In this document: one piece after another, positions 46,229 through 57,368 of the stretch
Layout of the letters: the number at the start of each line of letters is the position of its first letter
Position numbering within the stretch: position 1 is the first letter of the stretch
Source of the DNA: Thalassomonas viridans
GTDB lineage: Bacteria > Pseudomonadota > Gammaproteobacteria > Enterobacterales > Alteromonadaceae
Direction: 5' to 3'
Assembly: GCF_000948985.2 (NCBI RefSeq)
Contig: NZ_CP059733.1
Coordinates: forward strand, 1,860,001-1,924,000
DNA: 64,000 nucleotides
Translations under genes and position numbers: made by a program
The notes under the pieces: generated by a model
Told to the model about the DNA's origin: nothing
Seen by the model: only the letters and a program-made list of their open reading frames with translations
The model's database searches: none

Positions 46229-46262
46229 GACGCCGTAGATAAAACCTGCGGCGTCTTTTTGT
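46229..46262 (+). terminator. Intrinsic terminator of frr
   Basis: Stem GACGCCGTAG / CTGCGGCGTC (one G:U pair) with a seven-base loop, followed by TTTTTGT. It precedes uppS. Confidence 0.82.
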
Positions 46263-46335
46263 ATTATAGACTTAAGCTTAGACGGACTTTTGTCCTGGGC
46301 TTTTTCGTCTAGTGGGCTTTTGTTTACGGAGAAAA

Positions 46336-47094
46336 GTGAGTAGTTTGAACGATTTAGCTAATCACAATACATGTGTCCCCAAACATGTTGCCATTATTAT
46401 GGATGGCAACGGACGTTGGGCCGAGCAGCGGGGAAAAACGCGTGTCGCCGGCCATAAAGCCGGGGTCGAATCGGTCCGGGCCGCCGTGTCCACGGCAAGA
46501 AAGCTTGGCGTTAAGGCATTGACTTTGTTTGCTTTTAGCAGTGAAAACTGGCAGCGGCCGGAAAAAGAAGTCAGTGTGCTGATGGATTTATTTATGTTTG
46601 TGTTAACCCGTGAGGTAAAACGCTTACATAAGCACGATATCCGCTTTAAAGTCATCGGCGATATCAGCCGCTTTTCCGAAAAACTACAAGAAAAAATATA
46701 TGCGGCCCAGGAGCTGACCCGGGAAAATACCGGGCTGGTGCTCTCTGTCGCGGCTAATTACGGCGGGCGCTGGGATATTACCCAGGCGGCCAGACAACTC
46801 GCCGCTAAGGTGGCGAACCAGGAGCTGGCTCTGGATGAGATCACTGAGTCCAGCCTGGACGCCCATACCAGCCTTTACCAACAACCTGAACTGGACCTGT
46901 TGATCCGCACCGGCGGCGATTACCGCATCAGTAACTTTTTGCTGTGGCAGGCCGCCTATGCCGAATTCTATTTTACCGATACCCTGTGGCCCGATTTTGA
47001 TGAACAGGAATTCGAGTCCGCCCTGGCGGCATTTAAGGACAGGGAACGGCGTTACGGTAAAACAGGCCAGCAGGTTAAACAACAAAATCAATAA
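46336..47094 (+). CDS. uppS: Undecaprenyl diphosphate synthase
   Basis: 252 residues from GTG 46336. It makes the C55 lipid carrier for peptidoglycan and O-antigen from FPP and [21 protein letters not shown] carries the catalytic Asp (about residue 23); FSSENWQRP and [19 protein letters not shown] with [13 protein letters not shown] are typical. A GTG eight codons further upstream is possible but unsupported; GGAG lies just ahead of the chosen GTG. The IspE and Dxr products encoded nearby supply its precursors. Confidence 0.95.
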   Translation: MSSLNDLANHNTCVPKHVAIIMDGNGRWAEQRGKTRVAGHKAGVESVRAAVSTARKLGVKALTLFAFSSENWQRPEKEVSVLMDLFMFVLTREVKRLHKHDIRFKVIGDISRFSEKLQEKIYAAQELTRENTGLVLSVAANYGGRWDITQAARQLAAKVANQELALDEITESSLDAHTSLYQQPELDLLIRTGGDYRISNFLLWQAAYAEFYFTDTLWPDFDEQEFESALAAFKDRERRYGKTGQQVKQQNQ

Positions 47095-47106
47095 AAGGAT
47101 CATAGC

Positions 47107-47973
47107 TTGTTAAAGCAAAGAATCTTAACTGCATTAGTATTGGCGCCATCGGCGATAGCGGCGATATTTTATCTGCCGCTGAACCTATTTGCCGGCCTGC
47201 TGCTGCTTATCATGTCGATCGGCGCCTGGGAGTGGGGGCCGTTAATGGGCTTTAACCAAAAGGCCCGTCGGTTATTGTTTGTGTTAACAAACGTGATACT
47301 CATTTCTGCTATCTGGCACTTCCTGCCGCCCCAGCAACTTTGGCTGGATAAAGAGACCCTGCAACAGCCTGTGTTCTTATTGCTCTGGCTGGCGGTGGCC
47401 TGGTGGGCCCTGTCGGCGATACTGACCTTCTTATACCCGAGATACAGCGGTTTCTGGTCCAGTCACCGTTCGGTGCGGGGTCTTTTCGGCTGGCTGACCC
47501 TGGTACCCACCTGGCTGGCCTTTATGGTGATCCGCTCCAGCGAATACCAGTTTGACCATTACCACGGCGCACAACTGCTTATGGTGCTGTTTTTGATGGT
47601 GTGGAGCGCCGATATCGGGGCCTACTTTGTCGGCAAGGCCATAGGCAAGCATAAACTGCTGCCCAATGTCAGCCCGGGCAAAACCCTGGAAGGTTTCTTT
47701 GGCGGGGTGGCCTTCGCCTGTATTCTCGTCTCCAGCGCCGGTTACATCATGGACTGGAACGCCAAGCAATTCGGCATTATTTTGCTGGTAACCGCGATTA
47801 TCACCACCATTTCCGTGCTCGGCGATCTTAACGAAAGCATGTTTAAGCGCCAGGCGGGTATAAAAGACAGCGGCTCGATTTTGCCCGGACACGGTGGCAT
47901 CCTGGACCGTATCGACAGCCTGACGGCGACGGCGCCTATCTTTGCCCTTTGCTACGCTATGATAGGTTGGTGA
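47107..47973 (+). CDS. cdsA: Phosphatidate cytidylyltransferase
   Basis: 288 residues, multi-pass inner-membrane enzyme that makes CDP-diacylglycerol for all phospholipids. The start is TTG at 47107 with AAGGA 7 nt upstream. About eight hydrophobic segments are seen. The C-terminal CDP-diacylglycerol synthase signature is [20 protein letters not shown] with [16 protein letters not shown]. It starts 12 bp after uppS and ends 4 bp before dxr, in one operon. Confidence 0.95.
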   Translation: MLKQRILTALVLAPSAIAAIFYLPLNLFAGLLLLIMSIGAWEWGPLMGFNQKARRLLFVLTNVILISAIWHFLPPQQLWLDKETLQQPVFLLLWLAVAWWALSAILTFLYPRYSGFWSSHRSVRGLFGWLTLVPTWLAFMVIRSSEYQFDHYHGAQLLMVLFLMVWSADIGAYFVGKAIGKHKLLPNVSPGKTLEGFFGGVAFACILVSSAGYIMDWNAKQFGIILLVTAIITTISVLGDLNESMFKRQAGIKDSGSILPGHGGILDRIDSLTATAPIFALCYAMIGW

Positions 47974-47977
47974 TCCC

Positions 47978-49204
47978 GTGGTAAAACGTCAATTATGTAT
48001 ACTGGGTTCAACCGGCTCCATAGGATTGAGCACCCTGGATGTGGTGCGCCGCCACGGGGATAAATTTACTGTGATCAGTTTATCCGCCAATGCCAGCGTT
48101 GATAAAATGTTTGAGCAGTGCCGGGAATTCCGCCCCAGACAGGTGGTTATGGTGTCCGGGTCCGCGGCTAAGGCACTCGAACAAAAATTACTCGCATCGG
48201 GCCTCGGGGATATCCGTGTGTTTTCGGGGGAGCAGGCGTTGGCCGATATCGCCGGGGCAGCAGATACCGATACCGTGATGGCGGCCATAGTCGGCGCTTC
48301 CGGCCTGATGCCCACCCTGGCGGCGGTCAAAGCCGGCAAACGGGTGTTGCTGGCCAATAAGGAAGCCCTGGTGACATCCGGCGCTATCTTTATCGATGCG
48401 GTAAAAACCTCCGGTGCGCAATTATTGCCGATAGACAGTGAGCATAATGCCATCTTCCAGTGTTTACCACAAAGCGCCCAGCAGGCTCCCGGCAGCTGCA
48501 CGTTGGCGGACAAGGGCGTCAGTAAAATCCTGTTAACCGGCTCAGGCGGTCCTTTCCGCACTTTAGCTAACGAGCTGCTGGAAAGCGTGACCCCGGATCA
48601 GGCCTGCGCCCATCCCAACTGGGATATGGGACGGAAAATTTCCGTAGACTCGGCGACCATGATGAACAAAGGGCTGGAGTTTATCGAAGCTAAATGGCTG
48701 TTTAATGTCGCCCCTGAGGATATCCAGGTGGTGCTGCATCCCCAAAGCACCATACATTCCATGGTACAATATAAAGACGGCTCGGTGCTGGCCCAGATGG
48801 GCAATCCCGATATGCGTACCCCGATAGCCCATGCCCTGGCTTATCCCGACAGGATTGATGCCGGCGTTGCCGATCTGGATTTTTTTACTGCCGCCGCGTT
48901 TGAATTCCAGCCGGTGGACTTTGTCAAGTACCCTAATCTTAAGCTGGCCATAGATGCCTGTACTTGGGGGCAGGGGGCCTGTACCGCTTTAAATGCCGCC
49001 AATGAAGTGGCGGTGGAAGCTTTCCTAAACGGAGAGCTGAAATTTACGGAAATCTTTACGATTAATGAAACTTCCGTGAAAAAATTTGTCTCACAAGAAA
49101 TAGCCAATATTAATGATGTTATTGCTTTAGATCGCCGGGTGAGGGAATATGCCCATAGCCTAGTCGCGGCGGTAAAACAGGCTTCGGCCGGGGAAAATAA
49201 CTGA
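47978..49204 (+). CDS. dxr: 1-deoxy-D-xylulose 5-phosphate reductoisomerase
   Basis: 408 residues; gene also called ispC. It converts DXP to MEP, the committed step of the non-mevalonate pathway. GTG start at 47978. The NADPH motif [15 protein letters not shown] is at the N-terminus; [11 protein letters not shown], the metal-binding [12 protein letters not shown] and the flexible loop region [23 protein letters not shown] follow. It lies between cdsA and rseP with almost no spacing. Confidence 0.96.
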   Translation: MVKRQLCILGSTGSIGLSTLDVVRRHGDKFTVISLSANASVDKMFEQCREFRPRQVVMVSGSAAKALEQKLLASGLGDIRVFSGEQALADIAGAADTDTVMAAIVGASGLMPTLAAVKAGKRVLLANKEALVTSGAIFIDAVKTSGAQLLPIDSEHNAIFQCLPQSAQQAPGSCTLADKGVSKILLTGSGGPFRTLANELLESVTPDQACAHPNWDMGRKISVDSATMMNKGLEFIEAKWLFNVAPEDIQVVLHPQSTIHSMVQYKDGSVLAQMGNPDMRTPIAHALAYPDRIDAGVADLDFFTAAAFEFQPVDFVKYPNLKLAIDACTWGQGACTALNAANEVAVEAFLNGELKFTEIFTINETSVKKFVSQEIANINDVIALDRRVREYAHSLVAAVKQASAGENN

Positions 49205-49205
49205 T

Positions 49206-50561
49206 ATGATCGACTTTATCTGGAATTTAGGCTCTTTTATTGTTGCCCTGGGGATCCTGGTTACAATACATGAATACGGCCATTTTTGGGTGGCCCGTAA
49301 AAATGGCGTGAAAGTGGAGCGCTTTTCCGTCGGTTTCGGTAAAACCTTGTGGCAAACCACAGACAGGCATGGCACCGAATTTGTGGTGGCCTTAATTCCC
49401 CTTGGCGGTTACGTCAAAATGCTCGATGAGCGGGTTGACGATGTCCTGCCGCAAGATAAGGATAAAACCTTTAACAGTAAGTCGGTTTATCAGCGTATCG
49501 CCATCATTGCCGCCGGCCCTTTCGCCAACTTCGCCTTTGCTATTTTTGCCTTCTACCTGATGTTTCTTATCGGTGTGCCCAGCGTTAAACCGGTTATCGG
49601 CGATATCGAACAGGACTCCATTGCCGCCCGGGCGAATCTGCCGGTTAAGTCGCAGATTGTTGAAGTGGCGGGCCGGGAAACCCTGGACTGGCAGGACGTA
49701 AATTTATCCCTGGTGGCAGAGATCGGCAGTGATTCTATCGCCATGAAAGCCAGGGCAGAAGACAGGGTAAGGGCCGATACCTATGTGCTGGACACCCAAA
49801 ACTGGCAATTTGCGCCGGAGAAAACCTCCGCCCTGGCCAGTTTAGGCATTACCCCGTTTCGCCCCCATGTTTCCACGGAATTGACCGTGATAGCCCCGGA
49901 CAGTCCGGCGGCTAAAGCGGGACTGCAGGTGGGGGATGTGCTTGAAGCCATCAACGGCGAAAGCGTCAACAATAGCTGGTATGAGTTTTCCAAAAAAATC
50001 GCCTTATACCCCAACCAGGAAGTACAACTGACCATCAACCGCCAGGGCCGGCAGCAGGAAATTGCCGTTTTACTGGGCCAGCGTAAGCGCGGCGGGGAAC
50101 CAATCGGTTATTTGGGGGTCTCACCCAAGTCAGCATCCTGGCCCGAGCAATATCGGATTCATATCAGCTACGGCCCTATAGATGCCCTGGGGGAGAGTAT
50201 CAACCGCACCTGGGAACTGGTGGTGCTGAGTTTTGATATGATAGGCAAGTTAATTACCGGCGATGTGTCGGTGAAAAACTTAAGTGGCCCTATTGCTATA
50301 GCCCAGGGGGCGGGGAACAGTGCCGGTTACGGTATAGTCTACTTTTTAGGCTTTTTGGCCCTTATCAGCATTAATTTAGGGATTATTAACCTTTTGCCTT
50401 TACCGGTACTTGATGGCGGACACTTACTCTATTATCTTATAGAGCTTTTAACCGGCAAGCCGGTTCCGGAAAAGGTACAGCAAGCGGGTTTTAAATTTGG
50501 GGCCATAGCGTTACTGGGATTAATGAGTATAGCGTTATTTAACGATCTATCGCGGCTTTAA
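49206..50561 (+). CDS. rseP: Site-2 protease RseP
   Basis: 451 residues. An inner-membrane zinc metalloprotease that cleaves the anti-sigma factor RseA after DegS and so frees sigma E; it also removes signal-peptide remnants. HEYGH (residues 22-26) is in the first membrane helix and the third zinc ligand is in LLPLPVLDGGHLLYYL near residue 400. Two PDZ domains lie between, the second with GLQVGDVLEAINGESV. The start follows the dxr stop by 1 bp. bamA follows. Confidence 0.96.
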   Translation: MIDFIWNLGSFIVALGILVTIHEYGHFWVARKNGVKVERFSVGFGKTLWQTTDRHGTEFVVALIPLGGYVKMLDERVDDVLPQDKDKTFNSKSVYQRIAIIAAGPFANFAFAIFAFYLMFLIGVPSVKPVIGDIEQDSIAARANLPVKSQIVEVAGRETLDWQDVNLSLVAEIGSDSIAMKARAEDRVRADTYVLDTQNWQFAPEKTSALASLGITPFRPHVSTELTVIAPDSPAAKAGLQVGDVLEAINGESVNNSWYEFSKKIALYPNQEVQLTINRQGRQQEIAVLLGQRKRGGEPIGYLGVSPKSASWPEQYRIHISYGPIDALGESINRTWELVVLSFDMIGKLITGDVSVKNLSGPIAIAQGAGNSAGYGIVYFLGFLALISINLGIINLLPLPVLDGGHLLYYLIELLTGKPVPEKVQQAGFKFGAIALLGLMSIALFNDLSRL

Positions 50562-50590
50562 CTAAAAGAAGTAAATTAAGTTAACATTCT

Positions 50591-53050
50591 ATGATAATTA
50601 AAAAAATTGCCCTGGCCGTTTTATTAGGCGCGTTAGGAACAAATGTACAAGCATCCGAAGAATTTCAGGTTGAAGATATTCAGGTTAACGGCCTGCAGCG
50701 GGTTGCCCTGGGGGCGGCGTTAACCCATATTCCTTTTAATGTCGGCGATACCCTTAACGAGTTTCGTATTTCCCAGTCGATTAAGGCCCTTTACCGCTCC
50801 GGACATTTTAATGATATCAGCGTGTCCCGTGACGGCAATCGGGTTATTTACCGGGTGCAGGAGCGCGCGACCATCAGTGATATCATCTTCGAAGGCAACA
50901 GCGACCTCAAAGACGAGCAGCTGACGGAAAGCCTGGACGGCAGCGATATCCGGGTGGGGGAAACCCTGGATAAAACCGTGATTTCCGGTATAGAACAGGG
51001 CCTGGAAGACTTCTACCACAGCGTCGGTAAATATAACGCCGATGTTACCACTGAAATCACCCACTTACCCCGTAACCGGGTTAACCTGAAATTTATCTTC
51101 AGTGAAGGGGACGCGGCGGCGATTCAGCAAATCAATGTTGTCGGTAACGAAGTGTTCAGCGATGAAGAATTGCTGGAGCGCATCGAGTTGAAATTTGATT
51201 CTCCCTGGTGGGACTTTATGGCCCAGGACAGGTACCAGAAGCAAACCCTGCAGGGGGACATGGAAACCATCAGTAGTTACTATTTAGATCGGGGCTACCT
51301 GCGCTTTAAAATCGATTCTACCCAAGTGTCCATGACCCCAGATAAAGAATCTGTTTATATTGCCCTTAATGTGACCGAGGGCGAGCAATATACCGTCAGT
51401 GAAGTGGACTTTATCGGCGACCTGGCGGGGTTTGAGAAAACCATACGCGCCATTAATCCCCTGAGCAAGGACAAGCTTTATAACGGTGCGGAAGTCACTT
51501 ATACCGAAGAGCTGATCAGCAAGTTCCTCGGCCGCTACGGTTATGCCTATCCTAAGGTGGTGACCATCCCGGAAATCAACGATGAAGATAAAACCGTAAA
51601 ATTATCTATCTCGGTCGACCCCGGCAAGCGTATTTATGTTAACCGCATCAATATCAAGGGACACAGCGTAACAGCAGACCGGGTTATCCGCCGGGAAATG
51701 CGCCAGATGGAAGGGGCCTGGTTGTCCAACGCCCAGGTAGAAAGCTCCAAGGCCTGGATTGCCCGCCTGCCTTATGTGGAAACGGTAGAGTTTGAAACCA
51801 ACCAGCTGCCGGGTGAAGACGACCTGGTGAACGTCGATTTTGATGTCAAAGAGCAGGCCTCCGGCTCCTTTACCGCGGGTATAGGTTACGGCTCGCAAAC
51901 CCAGTTAAGCTTAAATGCCGGTATCCAGCAAAATAATTTCCTGGGAACCGGTAACCGGTTAGCCTTTAACATCAATACCGTCAGTTATTCACGCAGCATC
52001 AGCGTCTCCTATACGGATCCCTATTTCACCGTGGACGGTATCTCCCTTGGCGGACAGATTTATTACAACGAATTTGATGCCGGCAGCGCCAACCTGGAAA
52101 AATACGAGAACCAGACCTATGGTATCGGGGTCAACCTGGGCTTCCCTATCGACGAATATGTACGCCTGAATTTTGGCCTCGGCTATAAGAGCAACGGTAT
52201 TACCCGTTTGCAGTCTTATGAGCAGATTCAGGGCTTCTACGATATTTACTCCAACCCGGATAAGCCGGATGAAAAGCTGACCTTTGAAACCTTTGATCTT
52301 TCGGCCAGCATTTCCCGTTCGACCCTCAACCGGGGCACATTCCCGACCGCGGGTTCGAAACAGACGTTAAGCGCTAAGATCACGACGCCGAACTCGGATG
52401 TCAATTACTTTAAGCTTAACCTGGATACCAAGTGGTACTTCCCGTTAACCCGGGATCAGCGCTGGAGCGTGTTGACCAGGTTCCAGGCAGGTTACGGTAA
52501 CGGCTACAGTACCGTAGGCGAGCATGATCAGCTGCTGCCGTTTTGGGAAAACTTCCGCGCCGGTGGTTCAGACACCTTAAGGGGCTTCGAGTCCAATATC
52601 GTCGGTCCGCGTGCGGTTTACCGTTTCCCTACGGTGGTTAGCAATCCTAACGGCGGTAGCACGGTATTAGGGCCGGATGAAGACTTTATCCAGATTTCTA
52701 CCCGCTCCGTCGGCGGTAACGCTATGGCCATAGGCGGCGTTGAACTGATAGTGCCGACGCCGTTCTTAGACGAAGGCATGTCCAACAGCGTACGCAGCAG
52801 TTTGTTTGTTGATGTTGGTAATGTCTGGGACACCGAATTTGATCTTGACGATTATCGCGATTTAGCTGAGGATGAGTTCCTTAAAATCAAGGATTTCTCG
52901 GATCCAGGCAGTTTCCGGAGCTCTGCCGGCCTGTCGATACAGTGGATATCCCCTATGGGACCGATGATCTTTAGTTTTGCAAAAGCGCTGAAAAAAGAAG
53001 ATGATGACGATACCAGCTTCTTTAGCTTTAACATAGGTAAAACCTTTTAA
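50591..53050 (+). CDS. bamA: Outer-membrane assembly factor BamA
   Basis: 819 residues. It is the core of the BAM complex that folds beta-barrels into the outer membrane. The signal peptide ends about residue 22 (VQA-SE). Five POTRA domains (about residues 24-425) are followed by a 16-strand Omp85 barrel with the VRGF-type motif seen here as LRGFESNIVGPR, and a terminal Phe typical of outer-membrane proteins (IGKTF). The order rseP-bamA-skp-lpxD is conserved. Confidence 0.97.
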   Translation: MIIKKIALAVLLGALGTNVQASEEFQVEDIQVNGLQRVALGAALTHIPFNVGDTLNEFRISQSIKALYRSGHFNDISVSRDGNRVIYRVQERATISDIIFEGNSDLKDEQLTESLDGSDIRVGETLDKTVISGIEQGLEDFYHSVGKYNADVTTEITHLPRNRVNLKFIFSEGDAAAIQQINVVGNEVFSDEELLERIELKFDSPWWDFMAQDRYQKQTLQGDMETISSYYLDRGYLRFKIDSTQVSMTPDKESVYIALNVTEGEQYTVSEVDFIGDLAGFEKTIRAINPLSKDKLYNGAEVTYTEELISKFLGRYGYAYPKVVTIPEINDEDKTVKLSISVDPGKRIYVNRINIKGHSVTADRVIRREMRQMEGAWLSNAQVESSKAWIARLPYVETVEFETNQLPGEDDLVNVDFDVKEQASGSFTAGIGYGSQTQLSLNAGIQQNNFLGTGNRLAFNINTVSYSRSISVSYTDPYFTVDGISLGGQIYYNEFDAGSANLEKYENQTYGIGVNLGFPIDEYVRLNFGLGYKSNGITRLQSYEQIQGFYDIYSNPDKPDEKLTFETFDLSASISRSTLNRGTFPTAGSKQTLSAKITTPNSDVNYFKLNLDTKWYFPLTRDQRWSVLTRFQAGYGNGYSTVGEHDQLLPFWENFRAGGSDTLRGFESNIVGPRAVYRFPTVVSNPNGGSTVLGPDEDFIQISTRSVGGNAMAIGGVELIVPTPFLDEGMSNSVRSSLFVDVGNVWDTEFDLDDYRDLAEDEFLKIKDFSDPGSFRSSAGLSIQWISPMGPMIFSFAKALKKEDDDDTSFFSFNIGKTF

Positions 53051-53096
53051 AATAGCTGATCCGGATTCAGTAACAATAATTAATTAGGAGAAAACG

Positions 53097-53615
53097 TTGA
53101 AACATTTTATTAAATCTATTGCCATGACGGCGGCAGCTTCAGGCATGTTATTGGCCAGCTCAGTGATGGCGGCAGATCAGAAGATTGCCGTGGTGAATTT
53201 CCAGGAAGTGATGAGCAAGATCCCGCAAACGGCTCAGGTGATGCAAACGCTGGAAGCTGAATTTAAAGATGAGAAAGCGGCCCTGGCGCAGTTAGAGTCC
53301 GATATCAAATATAATCAGGAAAAGAAAAAGCGCGACAGCTCTATCATGAGCAAAAAAGAACAGGAAGACCTGGACAAGAAAATCGCCGAGTTATATCAGG
53401 AATACCAGACCAAAGGTAAAGCCTTCCAGCAAAAAACCGGTTTACGCCAAAACGAAGAAACCAACAAGATTATCGCTTTGGTTCGCCAGGCCATCGACGG
53501 TATCGCCGCCAAAGGCAAATATGATCTCATCATAGAGCAAAAAGCCGTGGTTTTCTCTAAGCCTGATGCCAGCATTACTGATGAAGTTGTTGAGCAGGTA
53601 AGCAAGCTTAAGTAG
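53097..53615 (+). CDS. skp: Periplasmic chaperone Skp (OmpH)
   Basis: 172 residues. Trimeric chaperone that holds unfolded outer-membrane proteins and hands them to BamA. TTG start with TAGGAG upstream. The signal peptide ends near residue 25 (VMA-AD). The mature chain starts KIAVVNFQEVMSKIP and has the long charged coiled-coil arms (EFKDEKAALAQLESDI, KKEQEDLDKKIAELYQEYQ). It is directly upstream of lpxD. Confidence 0.93.
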   Translation: MKHFIKSIAMTAAASGMLLASSVMAADQKIAVVNFQEVMSKIPQTAQVMQTLEAEFKDEKAALAQLESDIKYNQEKKKRDSSIMSKKEQEDLDKKIAELYQEYQTKGKAFQQKTGLRQNEETNKIIALVRQAIDGIAAKGKYDLIIEQKAVVFSKPDASITDEVVEQVSKLK

Positions 53616-53623
53616 TCCTGCAA

Positions 53624-54649
53624 ATGAATTATACACTTGCTGAATTAGCGCAGAAACTGGGGGCTAGGGTGGCCGGTGACGAAACCGTTACCGTCAGCAG
53701 CCTTGCCACCCTTGAAGGCGCACAGGCAGGACAGATAGCTTTTCTGGCCAATAGCAAATACCGCCAGTCCCTGGCGGGAACCAAAGCCAGCGCCGTTATC
53801 CTGGCGGAAGCTACCCTGGCGGATTGCCCCACCAATGCCCTGGTGATGGCCAATCCCTATATGGGCTATGCCCTTGTGGCTCAGCTGCTGGATACGACGC
53901 CTGCACCTGCTAAAGGTATTCACGCTTCGGCCGTGGTTGATGCCAGTGCCCAAATAGGCGCTAATGTCAGCATAGGCGCCAATAGCGTTATCAGCGCCGG
54001 GGTAAGCCTGGCTGATGGCGTCAGTATCGGCGCCGGCTGTTTTGTCGGTGAAAATGCCGTGATTGGCGAAAATACCCGGTTATGGGCCAATGTCAGTGTT
54101 TACCATGAGGTGGTTGTCGGGCGGGATTGTCTGGTGCAGGCCGGCAGCGTGATCGGCTCTGACGGTTTCGGCTATGCCCCGGATAATGGGCGGTGGCTGA
54201 AAATTCCCCAGCTGGGGACGGTTATCGTCGGCGACCGGGTGGAAATCGGCGCCAGCACCACAATAGATCGCGGCGCCCTGGAAAATACCGTGATCGGCGA
54301 CGGGGTGATCTTAGATAACCAGGTGCAAATTGCCCATAACGTCATTATCGGCGACAATACCGCCGTTGCCGGTTGCAGTGTGATCGCCGGCAGCGCCGTG
54401 ATCGGTAAAAACTGTACCATAGCCGGCATGGTGGCCATTAACGGCCATATGGAAATCGCCGACGGTTGTGTCTTTACCGGCAGGGCCATGGTGACCAAAG
54501 CCATCAAAGAACCCGGTGTCTATTCTTCCGGCATGCCTTGTATGCCCAATAAAGAATGGAATAAAACCAATGCCAGGATCCGGAAATTAGATCAAATGGC
54601 GCAGCGTATTAAGACGCTTGAAAAAGAACTTGCTGAAATTAAAAAGTAG
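53624..54649 (+). CDS. lpxD: UDP-3-O-acylglucosamine N-acyltransferase
   Basis: 341 residues, trimeric left-handed beta-helix enzyme. It adds the second 3-hydroxyacyl chain in lipid A synthesis. An N-terminal uridine-binding domain (GDETVTVSSLATLEGAQAG) is followed by hexapeptide repeats (about residues 100-300); the catalytic His is in QIAHNVIIG. A C-terminal helix ends in a coiled segment. It is 8 bp from skp; fabZ follows after 152 bp that contain no gene. Confidence 0.96.
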   Translation: MNYTLAELAQKLGARVAGDETVTVSSLATLEGAQAGQIAFLANSKYRQSLAGTKASAVILAEATLADCPTNALVMANPYMGYALVAQLLDTTPAPAKGIHASAVVDASAQIGANVSIGANSVISAGVSLADGVSIGAGCFVGENAVIGENTRLWANVSVYHEVVVGRDCLVQAGSVIGSDGFGYAPDNGRWLKIPQLGTVIVGDRVEIGASTTIDRGALENTVIGDGVILDNQVQIAHNVIIGDNTAVAGCSVIAGSAVIGKNCTIAGMVAINGHMEIADGCVFTGRAMVTKAIKEPGVYSSGMPCMPNKEWNKTNARIRKLDQMAQRIKTLEKELAEIKK

Positions 54650-54801
54650 CAACACACTTAAAATGCTTTAACGCGCGAAGGTAACGCCCGGCAGAGTTGA
54701 TAAACAGGTTTTATCGGCTCCCGGGTTTGTCTTTACCTAGAGGCATTTAATGCCATTTCCCGCGATTAGATTCTGTATTTAATTTAAAAAGAGTAAACAA
54801 T

Positions 54802-55254
54802 TTGGAATCCCAAAAAAACGTTATCGATGTCGAAGAAATCCAGACATTGATCCCGCATCGCTATCCGATGCTATTAGTTGACCGCGTGTTGGATTACCAG
54901 CCGGGTAAATGGCTGCACGCCATCAAGAATGTCACCATCAATGAGCCTGTCTTTACCGGGCACTTTCCTGACTATGCCATCTTCCCGGGCGTGATGATCC
55001 TGGAAAGCCTGGCCCAGGCCACCGGCATTTTAGGCTTTAAGTCCACAGACGGGCGTGAAGACAAAGAAATGTACCTGTTTGCCTCTATCGATAATGCCAA
55101 ATTCAAAAAGCCTGTGGTGCCCGGGGATACCATGCATTTGCATGTTGAATTTATCAAGGAACGTCGGGGAATGTGGAAATTTTATGGTGAAGCCAAAGTT
55201 GACGGTAAAGTCGTGTGCTCCGCCGATCTTATGTGTGCAAGAAGAGCGTTATAA
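54802..55254 (+). CDS. fabZ: 3-hydroxyacyl-ACP dehydratase FabZ
   Basis: 150 residues. It dehydrates 3-hydroxyacyl-ACP in fatty-acid synthesis and so competes with LpxA/LpxD for 3-hydroxyacyl substrates. TTG start at 54802 with a GAG-containing purine stretch upstream. The hotdog-fold motifs are [37 protein letters not shown] (catalytic His and Glu) and FKKPVVPGD. lpxA starts 3 bp after its stop. Confidence 0.96.
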   Translation: MESQKNVIDVEEIQTLIPHRYPMLLVDRVLDYQPGKWLHAIKNVTINEPVFTGHFPDYAIFPGVMILESLAQATGILGFKSTDGREDKEMYLFASIDNAKFKKPVVPGDTMHLHVEFIKERRGMWKFYGEAKVDGKVVCSADLMCARRAL

Positions 55255-55257
55255 ACT

Positions 55258-56043
55258 GTGACTACTACTAGTGTGATTCATGAACAGGCGATTATCGAAC
55301 CGGGCGCCGTGATAGGCAAAAATGTCTCTATCGGTCCCTGGACTTATGTCGGCAAAGACGTGGTTATCGGCGACAATTGCGACATCGGCTCGCATGTCGT
55401 GATCAAGGGGCCGACCCGGCTTGGCGCCGGCAACCGTATTTTCCAGTTTGCCAGTATCGGGGAAGAATGCCAGGACCTGAAATATGCCGGCGAGCCCACC
55501 GAGCTGGTGATAGGCGATAACAATGTCTTTCGTGAATCTTGCACTATTCACCGGGGTACGGTACAGGACAACAGCCTGACGCAAATCGGCAGCAACAATT
55601 TGTTTATGGCCTATACCCATGTGGCCCATGACTGTGTGGTGGGCAATAACTGTATTATGGCCAACAATGCCTCGATTGCCGGGCATGTTCATGTCGGCGA
55701 TTATGCCATTTTAGGCGGCATGTCAGGCGTGCACCAGTTTTGCCATATCGGCGCCCACAGTTTTGTTGCCGCCAATGCCTTAGTATTAAAAGACGTGCCG
55801 CCTTATGTGATGGCTTCCGGCCACGGCGCCACCCCTTTTGGCTTGAATGTCGAGGGCCTTAAGCGCAGGGGCTTTGAGAAAAGCGATATTTTAACCATCA
55901 GGCGGGCGTATAAAGAAGTGTACCGCAAGGGCCTGACGGTGGAAGAAGCTTTGTTGGAAATCGATAAGCTGGCAGAGTCGACGGCGGCGGTGAAAGTGTT
56001 TGCCGATTTTATCCGCCAGTCAAAGCGCGGCATTATCCGTTAA
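55258..56043 (+). CDS. lpxA: UDP-N-acetylglucosamine O-acyltransferase
   Basis: 261 residues. First step of lipid A synthesis: 3-O-acylation of UDP-GlcNAc from hydroxyacyl-ACP. It has hexapeptide-repeat beta-helix (about residues 12-190), the catalytic His in [11 protein letters not shown], and a C-terminal helical domain ([15 protein letters not shown]). The start is either GTG 55258 or GTG 55273, which would give MIHEQAII as in many homologues; no clear Shine-Dalgarno decides this. Translation is probably coupled to fabZ. Confidence 0.95.
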   Translation: MTTTSVIHEQAIIEPGAVIGKNVSIGPWTYVGKDVVIGDNCDIGSHVVIKGPTRLGAGNRIFQFASIGEECQDLKYAGEPTELVIGDNNVFRESCTIHRGTVQDNSLTQIGSNNLFMAYTHVAHDCVVGNNCIMANNASIAGHVHVGDYAILGGMSGVHQFCHIGAHSFVAANALVLKDVPPYVMASGHGATPFGLNVEGLKRRGFEKSDILTIRRAYKEVYRKGLTVEEALLEIDKLAESTAAVKVFADFIRQSKRGIIR

Positions 56044-56069
56044 CTGAATCCCGGCAGCATCAATCCTAT

Positions 56070-57239
56070 ATGAATTCTTCTAATCATCAGGCGCCGGACG
56101 CTTCGCCGGCGCCGGTTTTTGCCATAGTGGTGGGCGAGCACTCAGGTGATACCTTAGGGGCGGGCCTGATTTCGGCGTTAAGAAAAACCCACCCCGAGGC
56201 TAAATTTGTCGGTATCGGCGGCCCGAAAATGTCGGCGTTGGGCTTTGAAAGCCTGTTCTCCATGGAAGAGCTGGCGGTGATGGGCATAGTGGAAGTACTG
56301 GGGCGTTTGCGGCGTTTATTGCAGGTGCGTAAAAGCCTGGTGCGCTATTTTACGGAAAACAAGCCGGATGTTTTTATCGGCATAGACGCCCCGGACTTTA
56401 ACCTGGGGCTGGAAGAAAAACTCAAACAGTCGGGTATTCCCACGGTACATTACGTCAGCCCTTCGGTATGGGCCTGGCGGGAAAAACGTATCTTTAAGAT
56501 AGCGCGGGCCACCAATATGGTGCTGGCGTTATTGCCGTTTGAAAAAGCCTTTTACGATAAGCACCAGGTGCCCTGTACTTTTGTCGGCCATTCCCTGGCG
56601 GATGATATCCCGCTGACATCGGATAAAAACCAGGCAAGGGAAGCGCTTGGCCTGCCGGCCGAAGGAAAAATCCTTGCCCTGATGCCCGGTAGCCGGGGAG
56701 GGGAGTTGTCCCGCCTGGTGCCGGTATTTTTGCAAAGCGCGCAATTATTGCTGGCAGAAGATCCCGGGTTGACTTTTGTCGTGCCTATGATCAGCGAGCG
56801 CCGGGCGGAGCAGTTTAACGCCCTGCAGCAACAGCATGCGCCGGACTTGCCGCTGACGTTAATCGTCAATAAAACCCAGCAGGTGATGGCGGCCAGCGAC
56901 TGCCTGCTGATGGCATCCGGCACCGTGACCCTGGAAGCGGCGCTGATCAAGCGGCCTATGGTGATCACCTATAAGTTTAATTTCCTGACTTATCTATTGG
57001 GCAAGGCCCTGGTGAAGCTGAAATGGTTTTCCCTGCCAAACCTTTTGGCGGGCCGCGAGCTGGTGCCGGAATTATTACAGCAGCAGGTAACCCCGGATAA
57101 TATCCTGCCGTTATTGAAAGAGCGCTTATATCAGGATCAGTCGCAGCTTAATGAGACTTTTACCGAAATCCACCATAAGTTAAGACAGGATGCCAGCGCA
57201 CAGGCGGCCAAAGCCGTATTGACCTTAGTAGCAAAGTAA
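56070..57239 (+). CDS. lpxB: Lipid-A-disaccharide synthase
   Basis: 389 residues, GT19 glycosyltransferase at the inner-membrane face. It joins UDP-2,3-diacylglucosamine and lipid [36 protein letters not shown], the [15 protein letters not shown] block and [11 protein letters not shown] with [11 protein letters not shown] are the conserved blocks. It completes the lpxD-fabZ-lpxA-lpxB set. A GC-rich imperfect hairpin lies after the stop (57251-57292), perhaps a weak terminator. Confidence 0.96.
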   Translation: MNSSNHQAPDASPAPVFAIVVGEHSGDTLGAGLISALRKTHPEAKFVGIGGPKMSALGFESLFSMEELAVMGIVEVLGRLRRLLQVRKSLVRYFTENKPDVFIGIDAPDFNLGLEEKLKQSGIPTVHYVSPSVWAWREKRIFKIARATNMVLALLPFEKAFYDKHQVPCTFVGHSLADDIPLTSDKNQAREALGLPAEGKILALMPGSRGGELSRLVPVFLQSAQLLLAEDPGLTFVVPMISERRAEQFNALQQQHAPDLPLTLIVNKTQQVMAASDCLLMASGTVTLEAALIKRPMVITYKFNFLTYLLGKALVKLKWFSLPNLLAGRELVPELLQQQVTPDNILPLLKERLYQDQSQLNETFTEIHHKLRQDASAQAAKAVLTLVAK

Positions 57240-57368
57240 AACACTATAACCTGCCGCCCGGTTTCTGCTTGGTTTATGCACCGGACGGCGGGTGATTTTA
57301 TTGGAAACAGTTAATTTTCTGGTAAAGCCGGTTTCCTCCGGCCCAGATAAAAGCGGACAGACGACATC

